This document shows, in pieces, positions 8,829 through 18,294 of a stretch of DNA of 32,202 nucleotides. The position numbers and the translations under genes were made by a program. Where the stretch lies: contig JAUXSD010000198.1 of the NCBI GenBank assembly GCA_030681525.1, forward strand, positions 1 through 32,202, in the 5' to 3' direction. The stretch is from Solirubrobacteraceae bacterium. Lineage in GTDB: Bacteria; Actinomycetota; Thermoleophilia; Solirubrobacterales; Solirubrobacteraceae. The stretch's first letter is position 1, and every line of letters starts with the position of its first letter. The notes beneath the pieces are model-generated. The model made no database searches. It was not told where the DNA came from and saw only the letters and a list, made by a program, of their open reading frames with translations.

Positions 8829-9956
8829 TCACCGACCGAGGACCTCGCGCAGCGCCGCCGCGACGCGCTCGATCTGCCCCTCGCTCAGCTCGGGGAAGAA
8901 CGGCAGCGCGACCGACCGCGCGGCGACGTCCTCGCAGACCGGGAACTCGCCCTCGCGGTGGCCGAAGGTCTCGCGGTAGTACGTCATGAGGTGGATCGCC
9001 GGCAGGTAGGGCTTGGACTGCACGCCGCGCTCGCGCAGCGCACGGATCGTCGCGTCGCGGTCCGTGCCGCGCGGCAGCTGCACGACGAAGACGAACCAGC
9101 CGCGGCGGTCACCGCCGCTGTCGGGGCAGGGCAGCCCGAGCCCCTCGATGCCCGCGAGCGCGGCGCGGTAGCCCGCGGCCGCGCGGGCGCGGCCGGCCAG
9201 CATGTCGTCGAGCCGGTCGAGCTGGGCGAGCCCGATCGCGCAGGCGATGTCGCCCAGGCGGTAGTTGAAGCCGAGGCGGTCGAAGTCCAGCCATTGCATG
9301 TTCGCAGCGCGGCCCTGGTTTCGCTCGGAGTCGATCTGCGCCTTCACGGCCGCGTCGGACGTGGTGACCATCCCGCCCTCGCCGGTCGTGAGCTGCTTGT
9401 TGGCGTAGAAGCCGAAGACCGACGGATGCCCGCGGCCGCCGACCGCCGTGCCGTCGGCGTGAACGGCGCCCAGCGCCTCGCAGGCGTCCTCGACGATCGG
9501 CAGGCCGAGCGCCTCGAACGCCGGCATGTCGGCCGGATAGCCGAAGATGTGGACGGGCAGCAGGGCGCTCGTGCGGTCGGTGACGGCCGCGGCGGCCGCG
9601 GCGGGGTCGAGGTTCAGCGTGCGCGGGTCGATGTCGGCGAAGACCGGCCGCGCACGCTCGAACAGCGGCGCGTTGGCGCTGGCGGGAAACGAGAACGGAG
9701 AGGTGACGACCTCGTCGCCGTCGCGCACGCCGGCGGCGCGCAGCGCGAGGTGCAGCCCGGCCGTGCCGCTGGAGACGGCGCACGCGTGCGCGACGCCCAG
9801 ACGGGCCGCGAAGGCCTGCTCGAAGGCGGGCACGCGCGGGCCGAGCGACAGCTGGCGCGAGCGCAGGACCTCGATCACCGCGGCCTCCTCGGCGGCGCCG
9901 AGCACCGGCCGCGCCAGCGGTACCTCCTCCTCGTGCGCGGCCACGTCGAGCGACAC
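8829..9956 (-). CDS. DegT/DnrJ/EryC1-family PLP aminotransferase
   Basis: Fold-type I PLP enzyme of 375 aa, usually acting on nucleotide-sugar ketones with glutamate as donor. It shows VSSGTAGLHLAL (61-72) at the phosphate end, the aspartate-containing VEDACEALGA (155-164) and the PLP lysine K187 in FYANKQLTTGEGG. The GTG at 9956 begins 2 nt after the cimA stop; a second in-frame GTG four codons later is possible. It is the last gene of leuB-ilvE-cimA-degT. No sugar or cell-envelope genes are nearby, so the amino acid operon context is unexplained: it may have an independent role or act on a pathway keto acid. Family assignment is sure; substrate unknown. Confidence 0.9.
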   Translation of the reverse strand: MSLDVAAHEEEVPLARPVLGAAEEAAVIEVLRSRQLSLGPRVPAFEQAFAARLGVAHACAVSSGTAGLHLALRAAGVRDGDEVVTSPFSFPASANAPLFERARPVFADIDPRTLNLDPAAAAAAVTDRTSALLPVHIFGYPADMPAFEALGLPIVEDACEALGAVHADGTAVGGRGHPSVFGFYANKQLTTGEGGMVTTSDAAVKAQIDSERNQGRAANMQWLDFDRLGFNYRLGDIACAIGLAQLDRLDDMLAGRARAAAGYRAALAGIEGLGLPCPDSGGDRRGWFVFVVQLPRGTDRDATIRALRERGVQSKPYLPAIHLMTYYRETFGHREGEFPVCEDVAARSVALPFFPELSEGQIERVAAALREVLGR

Positions 9957-9958
9957 GC

Positions 9959-11566
9959 CTACGGCGCCGCGGCGCCGCGCACCCGGCTGGGCTGCTCGGC
10001 GTACTCCAGCGAGTCGACGAGCGCCGCCCAGGACGCGGCGATGAGGTTCGTCGAGACCCCGATCGAGCCCCAGGAATCGACGCCGTCGGTGGCGTCGATC
10101 AGCACTCTGATCGTCGCATCCGAGCCCTTCGTCTCGTCGAGGATGCGCACCTTGAAGTTCGTCAGCCAGGTCTCGGCGAGGTGCGGATGCGCCTCGGTGA
10201 GGACGGCGCGCAGCGCCTTGTCGAGCGCGTGCACCGGGCCGTTGCCCTCGGCGTAGGAGACGAAGCGCTCGCCGTCGGCCCAGATCTTGATCGCGGCCTC
10301 GGTCTTGACCTCGCCGTCGGCGTGCTGCTCGGCGGTGACCCGCCACGACTCGAGCCGAAACAGCGGCTGGTACTCGCCGGACTCCTTGCGCAGCAGCAGC
10401 TCGAACGAGCCGTCGGCGGCCTCGAACTGGTAGCCGTCGTGCTCCAAGGCCTTCATTCGCTCGAGCACCCGCGCTGTCGTTGCGTCGTCGAGCTCGAGGC
10501 CCGCCCGCTCGGCCTTGTCGACGACCGTGCCCCGGCCCGACAGCTCGGAGACGAGCAGGTCGCGGTGGTTGCCGACGAGCGCCGGGTCGACGTGCTCGAA
10601 CGTCGTCGCGTCGGCGCGGATGCCGGCCGCGTGCAGCCCGGCCTTGTGCGCGAAGGCGTGCTTTCCGACGTACGGCTGGTGGGCGTTGGGCTGGCGGTTG
10701 AGCAGCTCGTCGGTGAAGTGGGCGACGTCGGTCAGCAGCCGCAGCTGCTCGTCGGAGACGACGCGGTGGCCCATCTTGAGCTGCAGGTTGGCGATGATCG
10801 TAATGAGGTTCGCGTTGCCGGTGCGCTCGCCGATGCCGTTCATCGTGCCCTGCACCTGGGTCGCGCCGGCCTCGACGGCCATGAGCGTGTTGGCGACGGC
10901 GCAGCCGCCGTCGTCGTGGCAGTGGATGCCGAGCGCCACGCCGGGGAGCGCCGCGCGGACGGCGGCGACGTCGCGCGCTATGGCGCCGGGCAGCGAGGGG
11001 CCGTTCGTGTCGCAGAGGACGAGCCGCTCGGCGCCGGCGCCCGCCGCGGCGCCCAGGCACGCCAGCGTGTAGTCGCGGTCCTCGCGCAGGCCGTCGAAGA
11101 CGTGCTCGCAGTCGAAGATCACGCGCTTGCCCTGCGCCACCAGGTACGCGACGGACTCGGCGATCATCGCGAGGTTCTCCTCGCGCGAGACGCGCACGAC
11201 CTTCTCGACGTGGTTGATCGAGGTCTTGCCGACGATCGTGCAGACCGGTGCGAAGCAGCCGGCGAGGACGCGCAGCCCGGCGTCCTCGGCCGCCGGCACG
11301 CCGCGGCGGCGCGTCATGCCGAACGCGGCGATCGTCGCGTGCGCGAGCTCCTCGTGCTCCAGGCGCGCGAACAGCTCGGCCTCCTTGGGGTTGGAGGCGG
11401 GAAAGCCGGCTTCGACGATGTCGATGCCGAGGCCGTCGAGGCGGTGCACGAGGCGCACCTTCTCCTCGGCGGTCAGCGACATCCCGCCGCCGCCCATGCC
11501 GTCGCGCAGCGTGGCGTCGTAGAGCTCGATGCGCGCCGGGGCGGGCGTGGGCGCGATCTCAGCCAA
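9959..11566 (-). CDS. cimA: Citramalate synthase
   Basis: Condenses pyruvate and acetyl-CoA to (R)-citramalate, opening the threonine-independent isoleucine route. The protein is about 535 aa with an HMGL-type TIM barrel: LYDATLRDG near the start, FDCEHVFDGLREDRDYTL, LVLCDTNGPSLP, metal-binding GIHCHDDGGCAVAN, QGTMNGIGERTGNANL, then PYVGKHAFAHKAGLHA and a C-terminal LeuA-type regulatory domain. These follow the CimA (not LeuA) pattern. The start is uncertain: TTG at 11566 has GGAG 6 nt upstream and overlaps the ilvE stop; GTG at 11623 would add 19 residues inside ilvE. It lies between ilvE and the aminotransferase gene in one operon with leuB. Confidence 0.93.
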   Translation of the reverse strand: MAEIAPTPAPARIELYDATLRDGMGGGGMSLTAEEKVRLVHRLDGLGIDIVEAGFPASNPKEAELFARLEHEELAHATIAAFGMTRRRGVPAAEDAGLRVLAGCFAPVCTIVGKTSINHVEKVVRVSREENLAMIAESVAYLVAQGKRVIFDCEHVFDGLREDRDYTLACLGAAAGAGAERLVLCDTNGPSLPGAIARDVAAVRAALPGVALGIHCHDDGGCAVANTLMAVEAGATQVQGTMNGIGERTGNANLITIIANLQLKMGHRVVSDEQLRLLTDVAHFTDELLNRQPNAHQPYVGKHAFAHKAGLHAAGIRADATTFEHVDPALVGNHRDLLVSELSGRGTVVDKAERAGLELDDATTARVLERMKALEHDGYQFEAADGSFELLLRKESGEYQPLFRLESWRVTAEQHADGEVKTEAAIKIWADGERFVSYAEGNGPVHALDKALRAVLTEAHPHLAETWLTNFKVRILDETKGSDATIRVLIDATDGVDSWGSIGVSTNLIAASWAALVDSLEYAEQPSRVRGAAAP

Positions 11567-12500
11567 CCTTGGCTCCGGCGCGGGCGGGGACGGGATCGAG
11601 CCACTCGCGGTAGCGCTCGTCACGGCCGTGCAGCGCGTCCTCGAAGACCGTCTGGACCGCCCGCGTGATCTCGCCGGGCGTGCCGCCGCCGATGGGGTGG
11701 TCGTCGATCTCGCGGACCGGGACGAGCTCGGCCGCGGTGCCGGTCATGAAGACCTCGTCGGCGAGGTACAGCTCGGCGCGTGCGATGTCGCGCTCGATGA
11801 CCTCGATGCCGAGGTCGCGCGCGATCTGGACCGCCGACTTGCGGGTGATCCCGTCGAGGATCGACGACGCCGCCGGCGGCGTGACGATGCGCCCGTCCCA
11901 GACGACGAAGATGTTCTCCCCGGTGCCCTCGCAGACGCGGCCGTGGTCGTCGAGCAGGATCGCCTCCTCGTAGCCGGCCTTCGTCGACTCGATCTTCGCC
12001 AGCACGCTGTTGAGGTACTGGCCCGACGCCTTGGCGCTGGGGATCAGCGACTCCGGGCTGATCCGCCGCCAGCTGGACACCTTCGCGCGGATGCCCTTGC
12101 TCTTGCCCTCCTCGCCGAGGTAGGCGCCCCACTCCCAGACGGCGATCGTCACGTCGACGGGCGCGTCGAGCGGGTTGAGCCCCATCTGCCCGTAGCCGCG
12201 GTAGGCCAGCGGGCGGATGTAGCACGAGCGCAGGCCGTTGCGGCCGATCAGCTCGTGCGTCGCGGCGCGCAACGCGGCAAGGTCGTACGGCATCGGCATG
12301 TAGTACAGCTCGGCCGAGCGGGCGAGCCGGCGGTAGTGGTCCTCGTGGCGGAAGACGGCCGGGCCGATCTCGGTGTCGTAGCAGCGGATGCCCTCGAAGA
12401 CACCCGTGCCGTAGTGCAGGCCGTGGGTGAGCACGTGAACCTTGGCGTCCTCCCAGGCGACGAACTCCCCGTTCATCCAGATGAGGTCCGCTTGCTTCAC
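11559..12500 (-). CDS. ilvE: Branched-chain amino acid aminotransferase
   Basis: Class IV PLP transaminase (313 aa) making the last step of leucine, isoleucine and valine synthesis. It shows HGLHYGTGVFEGIRCY (26-41), the arginine-containing YIRPLAYRGYG, the PLP lysine K157 in SAKASGQYLNS, and the phosphate-binding CEGTGENIFVV. The start is GTG at 12500, with AGGAG about 7 nt upstream overlapping the leuB stop. It sits 9 nt after leuB and overlaps cimA, so it is translated from the leuB-ilvE-cimA-degT message. Confidence 0.96.
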   Translation of the reverse strand: MKQADLIWMNGEFVAWEDAKVHVLTHGLHYGTGVFEGIRCYDTEIGPAVFRHEDHYRRLARSAELYYMPMPYDLAALRAATHELIGRNGLRSCYIRPLAYRGYGQMGLNPLDAPVDVTIAVWEWGAYLGEEGKSKGIRAKVSSWRRISPESLIPSAKASGQYLNSVLAKIESTKAGYEEAILLDDHGRVCEGTGENIFVVWDGRIVTPPAASSILDGITRKSAVQIARDLGIEVIERDIARAELYLADEVFMTGTAAELVPVREIDDHPIGGGTPGEITRAVQTVFEDALHGRDERYREWLDPVPARAGAKVG

Positions 12501-12509
12501 TGAGGGCTC

Positions 12510-13559
12510 CTAGAGTTCGTCGAGTACGGCTCGCGTGGCCTCGGCGGTGGTTGCCGCACCACCGAGATCACGGGTGCGCAGACCGGCGTCGAGCGCGCGG
12601 TCCACCGCCGATTCTACGGCGGCGGCCTCGCTTTCCCAACCCAGTCCGTTGCGCAGCATGAGCGCGACCGACAGGAACATCGCCAGCGGATTGGCGACGC
12701 CGGTGCCGGCGATGTCCGGCGCGGAGCCGTGGACGGGCTCGAACAGACCCGGGGACCCCGATCCCGCCCGCCCCTCGCCCAGGCTGGCCGAGGGCAGCAT
12801 GCCGATCGAGCCGGTGAGCATCGCCGCCTCGTCGCTGAGGATGTCGCCGAACAGGTTCTCCGTGACGATCACGTCGAACTCGGAGGGCCGCGCGATGAGC
12901 TGCATCGCGCAGTTGTCGACGAGCACGTCGGTCAGCGCGATGTCGTTGTACTTGGCCTTGTGCACGATGTGGACGACCTCGCGCCACTGACGCGACGTCT
13001 CCAGGACGTTGGCCTTGTCGACGCTGGCGACCTTCTTGCGCCGCGTGCGCGCGGCGTCGAAGGCGACGCGCGCGATCCGGTCGACCTCGTCGACGGAGTA
13101 CTCGCACAGGTCGCTGGCGCTGCGCGCGGTGCGCGTCTTCTCCCCGAAGTAGATGCCGCCGGTCAGCTCGCGCACGACGAGCAGGTCGGTGCCCTCGATG
13201 CGCTCGCGCTTGAGGGGGCTGGCGTCGTAGAGCGCGGGCACCGGCCGGACCGGGCGCAGGTTGGCGAACAGGCCCAGCCCCTTGCGCAGGCCCAGCAGGC
13301 CCTGCTCGGGCCGCGGCGCGTCGGGATCGGTGGTGTCCCACTGAGGGCCGCCGACGGCGGCGAGCAGCACGGCGTCGGCCTGCTTGCAGGCGGCGAGCGT
13401 CTCGTCGGTGAGCGCGACGCCGTAAAGGTCGATCGCGGCGCCGCCGAACGCGTGCTCCTCGAAGGAGAAGTCCTCGCTGATCGTGCGCAGCAGCTCGAGC
13501 GCCGGCTTCATGATCTCGGGCCCGATGCCGTCGCCGGGCAGGGTGACGATGGTTGGCAT
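12510..13559 (-). CDS. leuB: 3-isopropylmalate dehydrogenase
   Basis: NAD-dependent oxidative decarboxylation of 3-isopropylmalate in leucine synthesis; the same enzyme type converts 3-methylmalate to 2-oxobutyrate in the citramalate route, matching cimA in the operon. The 349-aa protein begins [16 protein letters not shown] and shows [16 protein letters not shown], the substrate-binding [24 protein letters not shown] and the metal-site region [24 protein letters not shown]. The ATG at 13559 follows an inverted repeat and a TAGCCT hexamer by 9 nt. It is the first branched-chain gene of this operon; a Uma2-family gene lies 24 nt upstream on the same strand. Confidence 0.97.
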   Translation of the reverse strand: MPTIVTLPGDGIGPEIMKPALELLRTISEDFSFEEHAFGGAAIDLYGVALTDETLAACKQADAVLLAAVGGPQWDTTDPDAPRPEQGLLGLRKGLGLFANLRPVRPVPALYDASPLKRERIEGTDLLVVRELTGGIYFGEKTRTARSASDLCEYSVDEVDRIARVAFDAARTRRKKVASVDKANVLETSRQWREVVHIVHKAKYNDIALTDVLVDNCAMQLIARPSEFDVIVTENLFGDILSDEAAMLTGSIGMLPSASLGEGRAGSGSPGLFEPVHGSAPDIAGTGVANPLAMFLSVALMLRNGLGWESEAAAVESAVDRALDAGLRTRDLGGAATTAEATRAVLDEL

Positions 13560-13561
13560 AG

Positions 13562-13579
13562 GCGGATGAGGCTATCCGC
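13562..13579 (-). promoter_or_regulatory. Inverted repeat overlapping candidate leuB promoter
   Basis: GCGGAT-AGCCTC-ATCCGC, a perfect 6+6+6 inverted repeat ending 2 nt before the leuB ATG. Its centre includes TAGCCT (13569-13574) on the minus strand, 9 nt from the start, the usual leaderless -10 position here. It could be an operator or a small hairpin at the 5' end of the message; sequence alone does not decide. Confidence 0.4.
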
Positions 13580-13583
13580 GGGC

Positions 13584-14144
13584 TCAGCCGAAGAGGTCGC
13601 CGACCCGGGCCGACCAGCCCGGCACGACGTCGCCGAGGTCCAGCTGCTCCTCCTCGGTGAGGATGCGGATGTCGTCGCGGGCGCGGTAGACCGTGGCGGT
13701 GCGCAGGGGCGGATCGAGCACGACGACGGCACGGGTGCCGGCGGCCAGCCAGTCCAGCGCCTTGCCCTCGACCTGTGACCGGCGGTCGTTCGGGGAGACG
13801 ACCTCGACGGCCAGATCCGGTGGGCCGGGCCAGTAGCCGGCGGGCGTGGCGCCCACGGCATCCATGCGAGCTTGCGACACGAACCCGGCATCTGGCGCGC
13901 GGACCGTGTCCGGGTCCGAACGAAGGAGAAAACCGATCTCGCTGGCGAACGCGAAGCCCAGGCCACGCTCGATCACGTGGGCGGCAAGCAGCATCCCGAT
14001 CCGCATCGCGACCACGCCGTGCTCGGCTCCGGGAGGCTCCATCTCGTGCAGGATCCCGTCGACCAGCTCCTGTCGATACGGCTCGTGCGAGTACTCGAGC
14101 AGTTCCTGCGCGGTCATGTGACGAAGCGGCGCCTGCGAGGTCAC
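13584..14144 (-). CDS. Uma2 family (DUF820) endonuclease-like protein
   Basis: 186-aa protein with the PD-(D/E)XK-like Uma2 fold, common in cyanobacteria and actinobacteria and of unsettled function. Visible signature: HGVVAMRIGMLLAAHV, APDAGFV, DLAVEVVSPNDRRSQVEGKALDWLAAGT and VVVLDPPLRTATVYR, carrying the conserved Asp, Glu and Lys of the nuclease site. GTG at 14144 is preferred because TACAGT (14151-14156) lies 6 nt upstream; ATG at 14117 is the alternative (177 aa). It is upstream of leuB and may be read through into that operon. Confidence 0.87.
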   Translation of the reverse strand: MTSQAPLRHMTAQELLEYSHEPYRQELVDGILHEMEPPGAEHGVVAMRIGMLLAAHVIERGLGFAFASEIGFLLRSDPDTVRAPDAGFVSQARMDAVGATPAGYWPGPPDLAVEVVSPNDRRSQVEGKALDWLAAGTRAVVVLDPPLRTATVYRARDDIRILTEEEQLDLGDVVPGWSARVGDLFG

Positions 14145-14281
14145 GAAGCGACTGTACCGCGGGATCGGCGGGTGAGCGCGATCCCCCCGCTCGTGCCTGC
14201 CCGGGCGCGGTGCGCGCGCTGAGGATCGCAGGCAGCGGCCTCCCGGCCGGCACTCTCGCAAAGCTCACCAAGGAGCCTCCC

Positions 14282-14926
14282 ATGCAGACCAAGAACTCAC
14301 GCGGTGGCGCCCGTCGCTACGCCGGCGCCGCGATCGCGCTCTTTCTCATCGTCTTCGGCGTCGCCGCCGTCGTGCAGGGCCTCGACGGGCGCTCGACGGT
14401 GCGCGACGCGCTCGCGCTCGAGCACGTCCAGGGTCAAGAGGGCTTCACGCCCGCGGCCATCGCAACGAAGGCCAAGGCGGCGGGCCTGACCGACATCCCG
14501 CTGCCGACGTGCACGGTCGCCGGCCAGTCGATCGACAACGGCACCGACGCGCGCTGCTTCGCCGAGTACATGCGCGTCGACGCGCTCATGGCGACCGGCG
14601 GCAAGACGTACGCGCAGATGCCGCGCTTCGCCAGCAAGGACGGCAAGGGCACGAACATCGAGGCCGAGGCGGTCAAGCTGCCCAACGGCGTCGGCATGCC
14701 CAACCCCGCGCGCAACGTCTGGATCACCGAGACGGCGCTGTCGACCGCGCTGAACACGAGCTACATGGCCGAGCAGATCTCGCTGTTCGGGATCGCCGTC
14801 GGCGGCGCGTTCCTGCTGGTCGGCCTCGTCTTCGGCGCGGTCGCGCTCGGCGGCATCCGGCTGCCGAGCCTGGCGCGCACGACCGTCCGCCGGCCGCGGG
14901 CCGAGGAGATCACCCAGCCGGCGTAG
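14282..14926 (+). CDS. Membrane protein of unknown function with two terminal helices
   Basis: 214 aa, not recognised. It has a cytoplasmic basic N-terminus, a helix at about 14-32, a long polar segment of about 130 residues with two cysteines (C77, C92) that could form a disulfide, a second helix at about 166-190 and a short basic C-terminal tail (RRPRAEE). This predicts a loop domain outside the membrane held by both ends. The start is supported by AAGGAG at 14270-14275, 6 nt before the ATG. It is divergent from the Uma2 gene and converges with the methyltransferase gene, 3 nt between the stops. The neighbours give no hint of function. Confidence 0.85.
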   Translation: MQTKNSRGGARRYAGAAIALFLIVFGVAAVVQGLDGRSTVRDALALEHVQGQEGFTPAAIATKAKAAGLTDIPLPTCTVAGQSIDNGTDARCFAEYMRVDALMATGGKTYAQMPRFASKDGKGTNIEAEAVKLPNGVGMPNPARNVWITETALSTALNTSYMAEQISLFGIAVGGAFLLVGLVFGAVALGGIRLPSLARTTVRRPRAEEITQPA

Positions 14927-14929
14927 GCG

Positions 14930-15690
14930 TCAGCCGCGGCGGGCGACGATGTTCAGCCGCACGTAGTCGAGCACCGGGCGCTCTCCGAGACGAGCCATCA
15001 CGGCGTCGAGGAAGCGCTCGTGCTCGTCGGCGTCGAGGCGTTGGAGGTGCGGCCCGAGGCAGACGGTCTGCAGGTACGCGCGTGGCTCGTCGGGTTCGAC
15101 GGGCCACGTCTGCAGCCAGCACCGAGCCTCCCTGAAGCCGGCCGCCGCCAGGCGGCGCTCCGTCTCGTCGGGCGTGGCGAAGTTCCAGGGTCCGCCCCAG
15201 GCCGCGAAGCGGTCCCCCAGGCCGGCGTCCGCGCCCGCCGCGAGCGCCTGCTCGTGCACCGCGGCGACGTTGCCGGCGCCGCCGCACTGCGCGCTGAGGA
15301 CCGCACCGGGACGCATCGCCGCCGCCAGCGCCGCGAACAGCGCGTCGTGGTCGGCCACCCAGTGAAAGACCGCATTGGAGAACGCGGCGTCGACGTGCTC
15401 GCCGTCGGAGAGCCGCAGCGCCGTCAGATCGGCCTCGCGCACGTCGGCGTCGGGGCCGAGCTCCTCGCGCGCGCGGGCGGCCATCTGCGGCGAGGCGTCG
15501 ACGGCGATGACCCGCCCGCGCGGCAGGCGCTCGGCGAGCAGGCGGGTGACCCGCCCCGAGCCGCAGCCGGCGTCGAGCACGGTCTCGTCGCCGCGCAGGT
15601 CGAGGCGGTCGAGGACGTCCTGCGCCCACTCGACGTGCGGGCTCGAGACGCGGTGGTACGTGTTCGCGTCCCACGTCCGGGCGGCGCCGC

Positions 15691-15694
<4 letters not shown>
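14930..15694 (-). CDS. SAM-dependent methyltransferase, trans-aconitate methyltransferase (Tam)-like
   Basis: Class I methyltransferase of 254 aa. Motif I is VLDAGCGSGRVTRLLAERLP, followed by the acidic VIAVDASPQM and FSNAVFHWVADHDALFAAL. The overall pattern, ending VRLNIVARRG, resembles E. coli Tam (about 252 aa), which methylates trans-aconitate; the yeast counterpart Tmt1 also methylates 3-isopropylmalate. The GTG start at 15694 overlaps the leuD stop in GTGA, so translation is coupled to leuD, an aconitase-family subunit. I infer repair or modification of a LeuCD-related acid. Similarity was judged from memory; a different small-molecule methyltransferase is possible. Confidence 0.85.
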
Positions 15695-16254
<560 letters not shown>

Positions 16255-16263
16255 GATCGGCTC

Positions 16264-17625
16264 CTAGCTCCACTCGCGGATGTCGACGAAGCGGCCCTCG
16301 ATGGCGGCCGCGGCCGCCATCTGCGGCGAGACGAGGTGCGTGCGCCCGCCGCGGCCCTGGCGACCCTCGAAGTTGCGATTCGACGTCGAGGCGCAGCGCT
16401 CGCCGGGCTCGAGCGTGTCGGGGTTCATCCCCAGGCACATCGAGCAGCCCGCGCCGCGCCAGTCGAAGCCGGCCGCGCGGAAGATCTCGTCCAGCCCCTC
16501 ACGCTCGGCCTGCGCCTTGACCTGGGCGGACCCCGGGACGACCATCGCGCTGACCGTCGACGCCACCGTCCGGCCCTTGACCACCTCGGCGGCGACGCGC
16601 AGGTCGCCGATGCGGCTGTTCGTGCACGAGCCGATGAACACGCGGTCCAGCGCGATCTCCCGGATCGGCGTGCCGGCCTCGAGGCCCATGTAGGCCAGCG
16701 CCCGCTCGTGGCCCTCGGTCGAGGGATCGGGCACGGACTCGGCGACGCCGGCGACCATGTCGGGCGCGGTGCCCCACGTGACCTGCGGGCTGATCGCGGA
16801 GGCGTCGAAGGTGATCTCGCGGTCGAACGTCGCGCCGTCGTCGGTGCGCAGCTCGCGCCACTCGTCGGGGATCTCGATCCCGGCGTGCTCGGCGACCCAG
16901 GCGAACGTCGTCTCGTCGGGGGCGATCATCCCCGCGCGGCCGCCGCCCTCGATCGTCATGTTGCAGACGGTCATCCGGCCCTCCATCGACAGCGACGCGA
17001 TCACCGGGCCGGCGAACTCGACGACGTGCCCGGCCGCGCCGGCGGTGCCCATCTGGCCGATCGTCGCGAGGATGAGGTCCTTGGCGGTGACGCCGAAGCC
17101 CAGCTCGCCCGTGTAGTCGATGCGCATCGAGCGCGGCTTGGGCGCGACGAGGCACTGCGTCGCGAGCACGTGCTCGACCTCGCTCGTGCCGATCCCGAAG
17201 GCCAGCGCGCCGAACGCGCCGTGCGTGGCAGTGTGGCTGTCGCCGCAGACGATCGTCATGCCCGGCTGCGTGACGCCGAGCTCGGGGCCGATGACGTGGA
17301 CGATGCCCTGGCGCTCGGAGCCCAGCGAGTACAGCGGGATGCCGAATTCCTCGCAGTTTCGCTCAAGCGTCTGAACCTGGACGCGGCTGAGCTGGTCCTT
17401 GATGAGCGCGACGGTCGGCGTGCCGTCGGTCGGCACGTTGTGGTCGGCGGTGGCCAGCGTGCGGTCGGGGCGGCGCACCGTGCGGCCGGCGAGCCGCAGC
17501 CCGTCGAAGGCCTGCGGGCTCGTGACCTCGTGGACGAGATGCAGGTCGATCCACAGCAGGCCCGGGGCGACCTCGTGGGCGGCCCAGATCTTGTCAAACA
17601 GCGTCGTCGGTGCGGGTGTGTCCAT
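16264..17625 (-). CDS. leuC: 3-isopropylmalate dehydratase large subunit
   Basis: [4Fe-4S] subunit of isopropylmalate isomerase, 453 aa, partner of LeuD. The iron-sulfur ligands are C334 ([13 protein letters not shown]), C394 and C397 ([13 protein letters not shown]). Other family stretches include ATADHNVPT (58-66), [14 protein letters not shown] (127-140) and [14 protein letters not shown]. The length is normal for the bacterial enzyme. It starts with ATG at 17625, 6 nt after the stop of the XRE-cupin gene, with GGAG about 11 nt upstream. This makes leuCD the second and third genes of a regulator-headed operon. Confidence 0.97.
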   Translation of the reverse strand: MDTPAPTTLFDKIWAAHEVAPGLLWIDLHLVHEVTSPQAFDGLRLAGRTVRRPDRTLATADHNVPTDGTPTVALIKDQLSRVQVQTLERNCEEFGIPLYSLGSERQGIVHVIGPELGVTQPGMTIVCGDSHTATHGAFGALAFGIGTSEVEHVLATQCLVAPKPRSMRIDYTGELGFGVTAKDLILATIGQMGTAGAAGHVVEFAGPVIASLSMEGRMTVCNMTIEGGGRAGMIAPDETTFAWVAEHAGIEIPDEWRELRTDDGATFDREITFDASAISPQVTWGTAPDMVAGVAESVPDPSTEGHERALAYMGLEAGTPIREIALDRVFIGSCTNSRIGDLRVAAEVVKGRTVASTVSAMVVPGSAQVKAQAEREGLDEIFRAAGFDWRGAGCSMCLGMNPDTLEPGERCASTSNRNFEGRQGRGGRTHLVSPQMAAAAAIEGRFVDIREWS

Positions 17626-17631
17626 GGGCGG

Positions 17632-18222
17632 TCAGCTCCTGCGTAGGCCGGCGGAGACGACCGCGAGCAGGATCGCGTCGTCGTCGCCGGGGTTCTCGAA
17701 GTGGTGGGGCAGATCGGCGTCGAAGGTCACACAGTCGCCCTCGGCGAGCTCGTGGCGCTCGCCGTCGATGCGCAGCACGACGCGGCCGGACTGCACGAGC
17801 GCCGTCTCACGGCTGCCGGGCTCGTGCATCGGCGGGTCGCCGGGGCCGCCGGTGCTGGCGCGCGGGGCGAGCACGTGGCGTGACAACTCGGCGCGCTGGC
17901 CGGGCAGCGGCGGGGTGAGGATCTCGGCGCTGTGGCCGGAGGCGGGGTCGCTGTTGCCGGGCCGGCGCTCGCCGGTGCGCACGATCGCGACCTGACCGGC
18001 CTCGTCGAGGCGCAGCAGCTGCGACAGCCGCAGGTCCAGGCCCCGGGCGATCCGCTCGGCGACGGCGAGCGTCGGGCTCGTCTCGCCGCGCTCGACCTGG
18101 CTGAGCATCGGCGCGCTGACGCCGCTGCGCTGCGCGAGATCGCGCAGGCTGAGCTCCATCGCGTCGCGCAGGGCGCGGATGCGCCGGCCGATCGGGTTCG
18201 GGTGCTCGATCGTGGTCGCCAT
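17632..18222 (-). CDS. XRE-family regulator with C-terminal cupin domain
   Basis: 196-aa transcription factor. Residues 12-70 form a helix-turn-helix of the lambda-repressor/XRE type (IRALRDAMELSLRDLAQRSG, SAPMLSQVERGETSP). Residues about 110-190 form a small cupin (VLRIDGERHELAEGDCVTF, DLPHHFENPGDDDAI), which in this family usually senses a small ligand. It heads the operon with leuC, leuD and a Tam-like gene. A perfect palindrome (18229-18246) overlaps its -10 hexamer TAACGT, 9 nt before the ATG, so autoregulation is likely. The ligand may be a branched-chain intermediate, by context only. Confidence 0.93.
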   Translation of the reverse strand: MATTIEHPNPIGRRIRALRDAMELSLRDLAQRSGVSAPMLSQVERGETSPTLAVAERIARGLDLRLSQLLRLDEAGQVAIVRTGERRPGNSDPASGHSAEILTPPLPGQRAELSRHVLAPRASTGGPGDPPMHEPGSRETALVQSGRVVLRIDGERHELAEGDCVTFDADLPHHFENPGDDDAILLAVVSAGLRRS

Positions 18223-18228
18223 TACGCT

Positions 18229-18246
18229 TGTACGTTATCACGTACA
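18229..18246 (-). promoter_or_regulatory. Palindromic operator over the XRE-leuCD promoter
   Basis: TGTACGT-TATC-ACGTACA, perfect 7-bp arms with a 4-bp centre. On the minus strand it contains TAACGT (18232-18237), the likely -10, 9 nt from the start of the XRE gene. Position and symmetry fit a dimeric HTH repressor site, most simply that of the adjacent gene's own product. Confidence 0.7.
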
Positions 18247-18294
18247 CGACGCGTGGGCGGCGGCTCGCCCGCTCGGTGCGCTCTCGGGTCGAGC

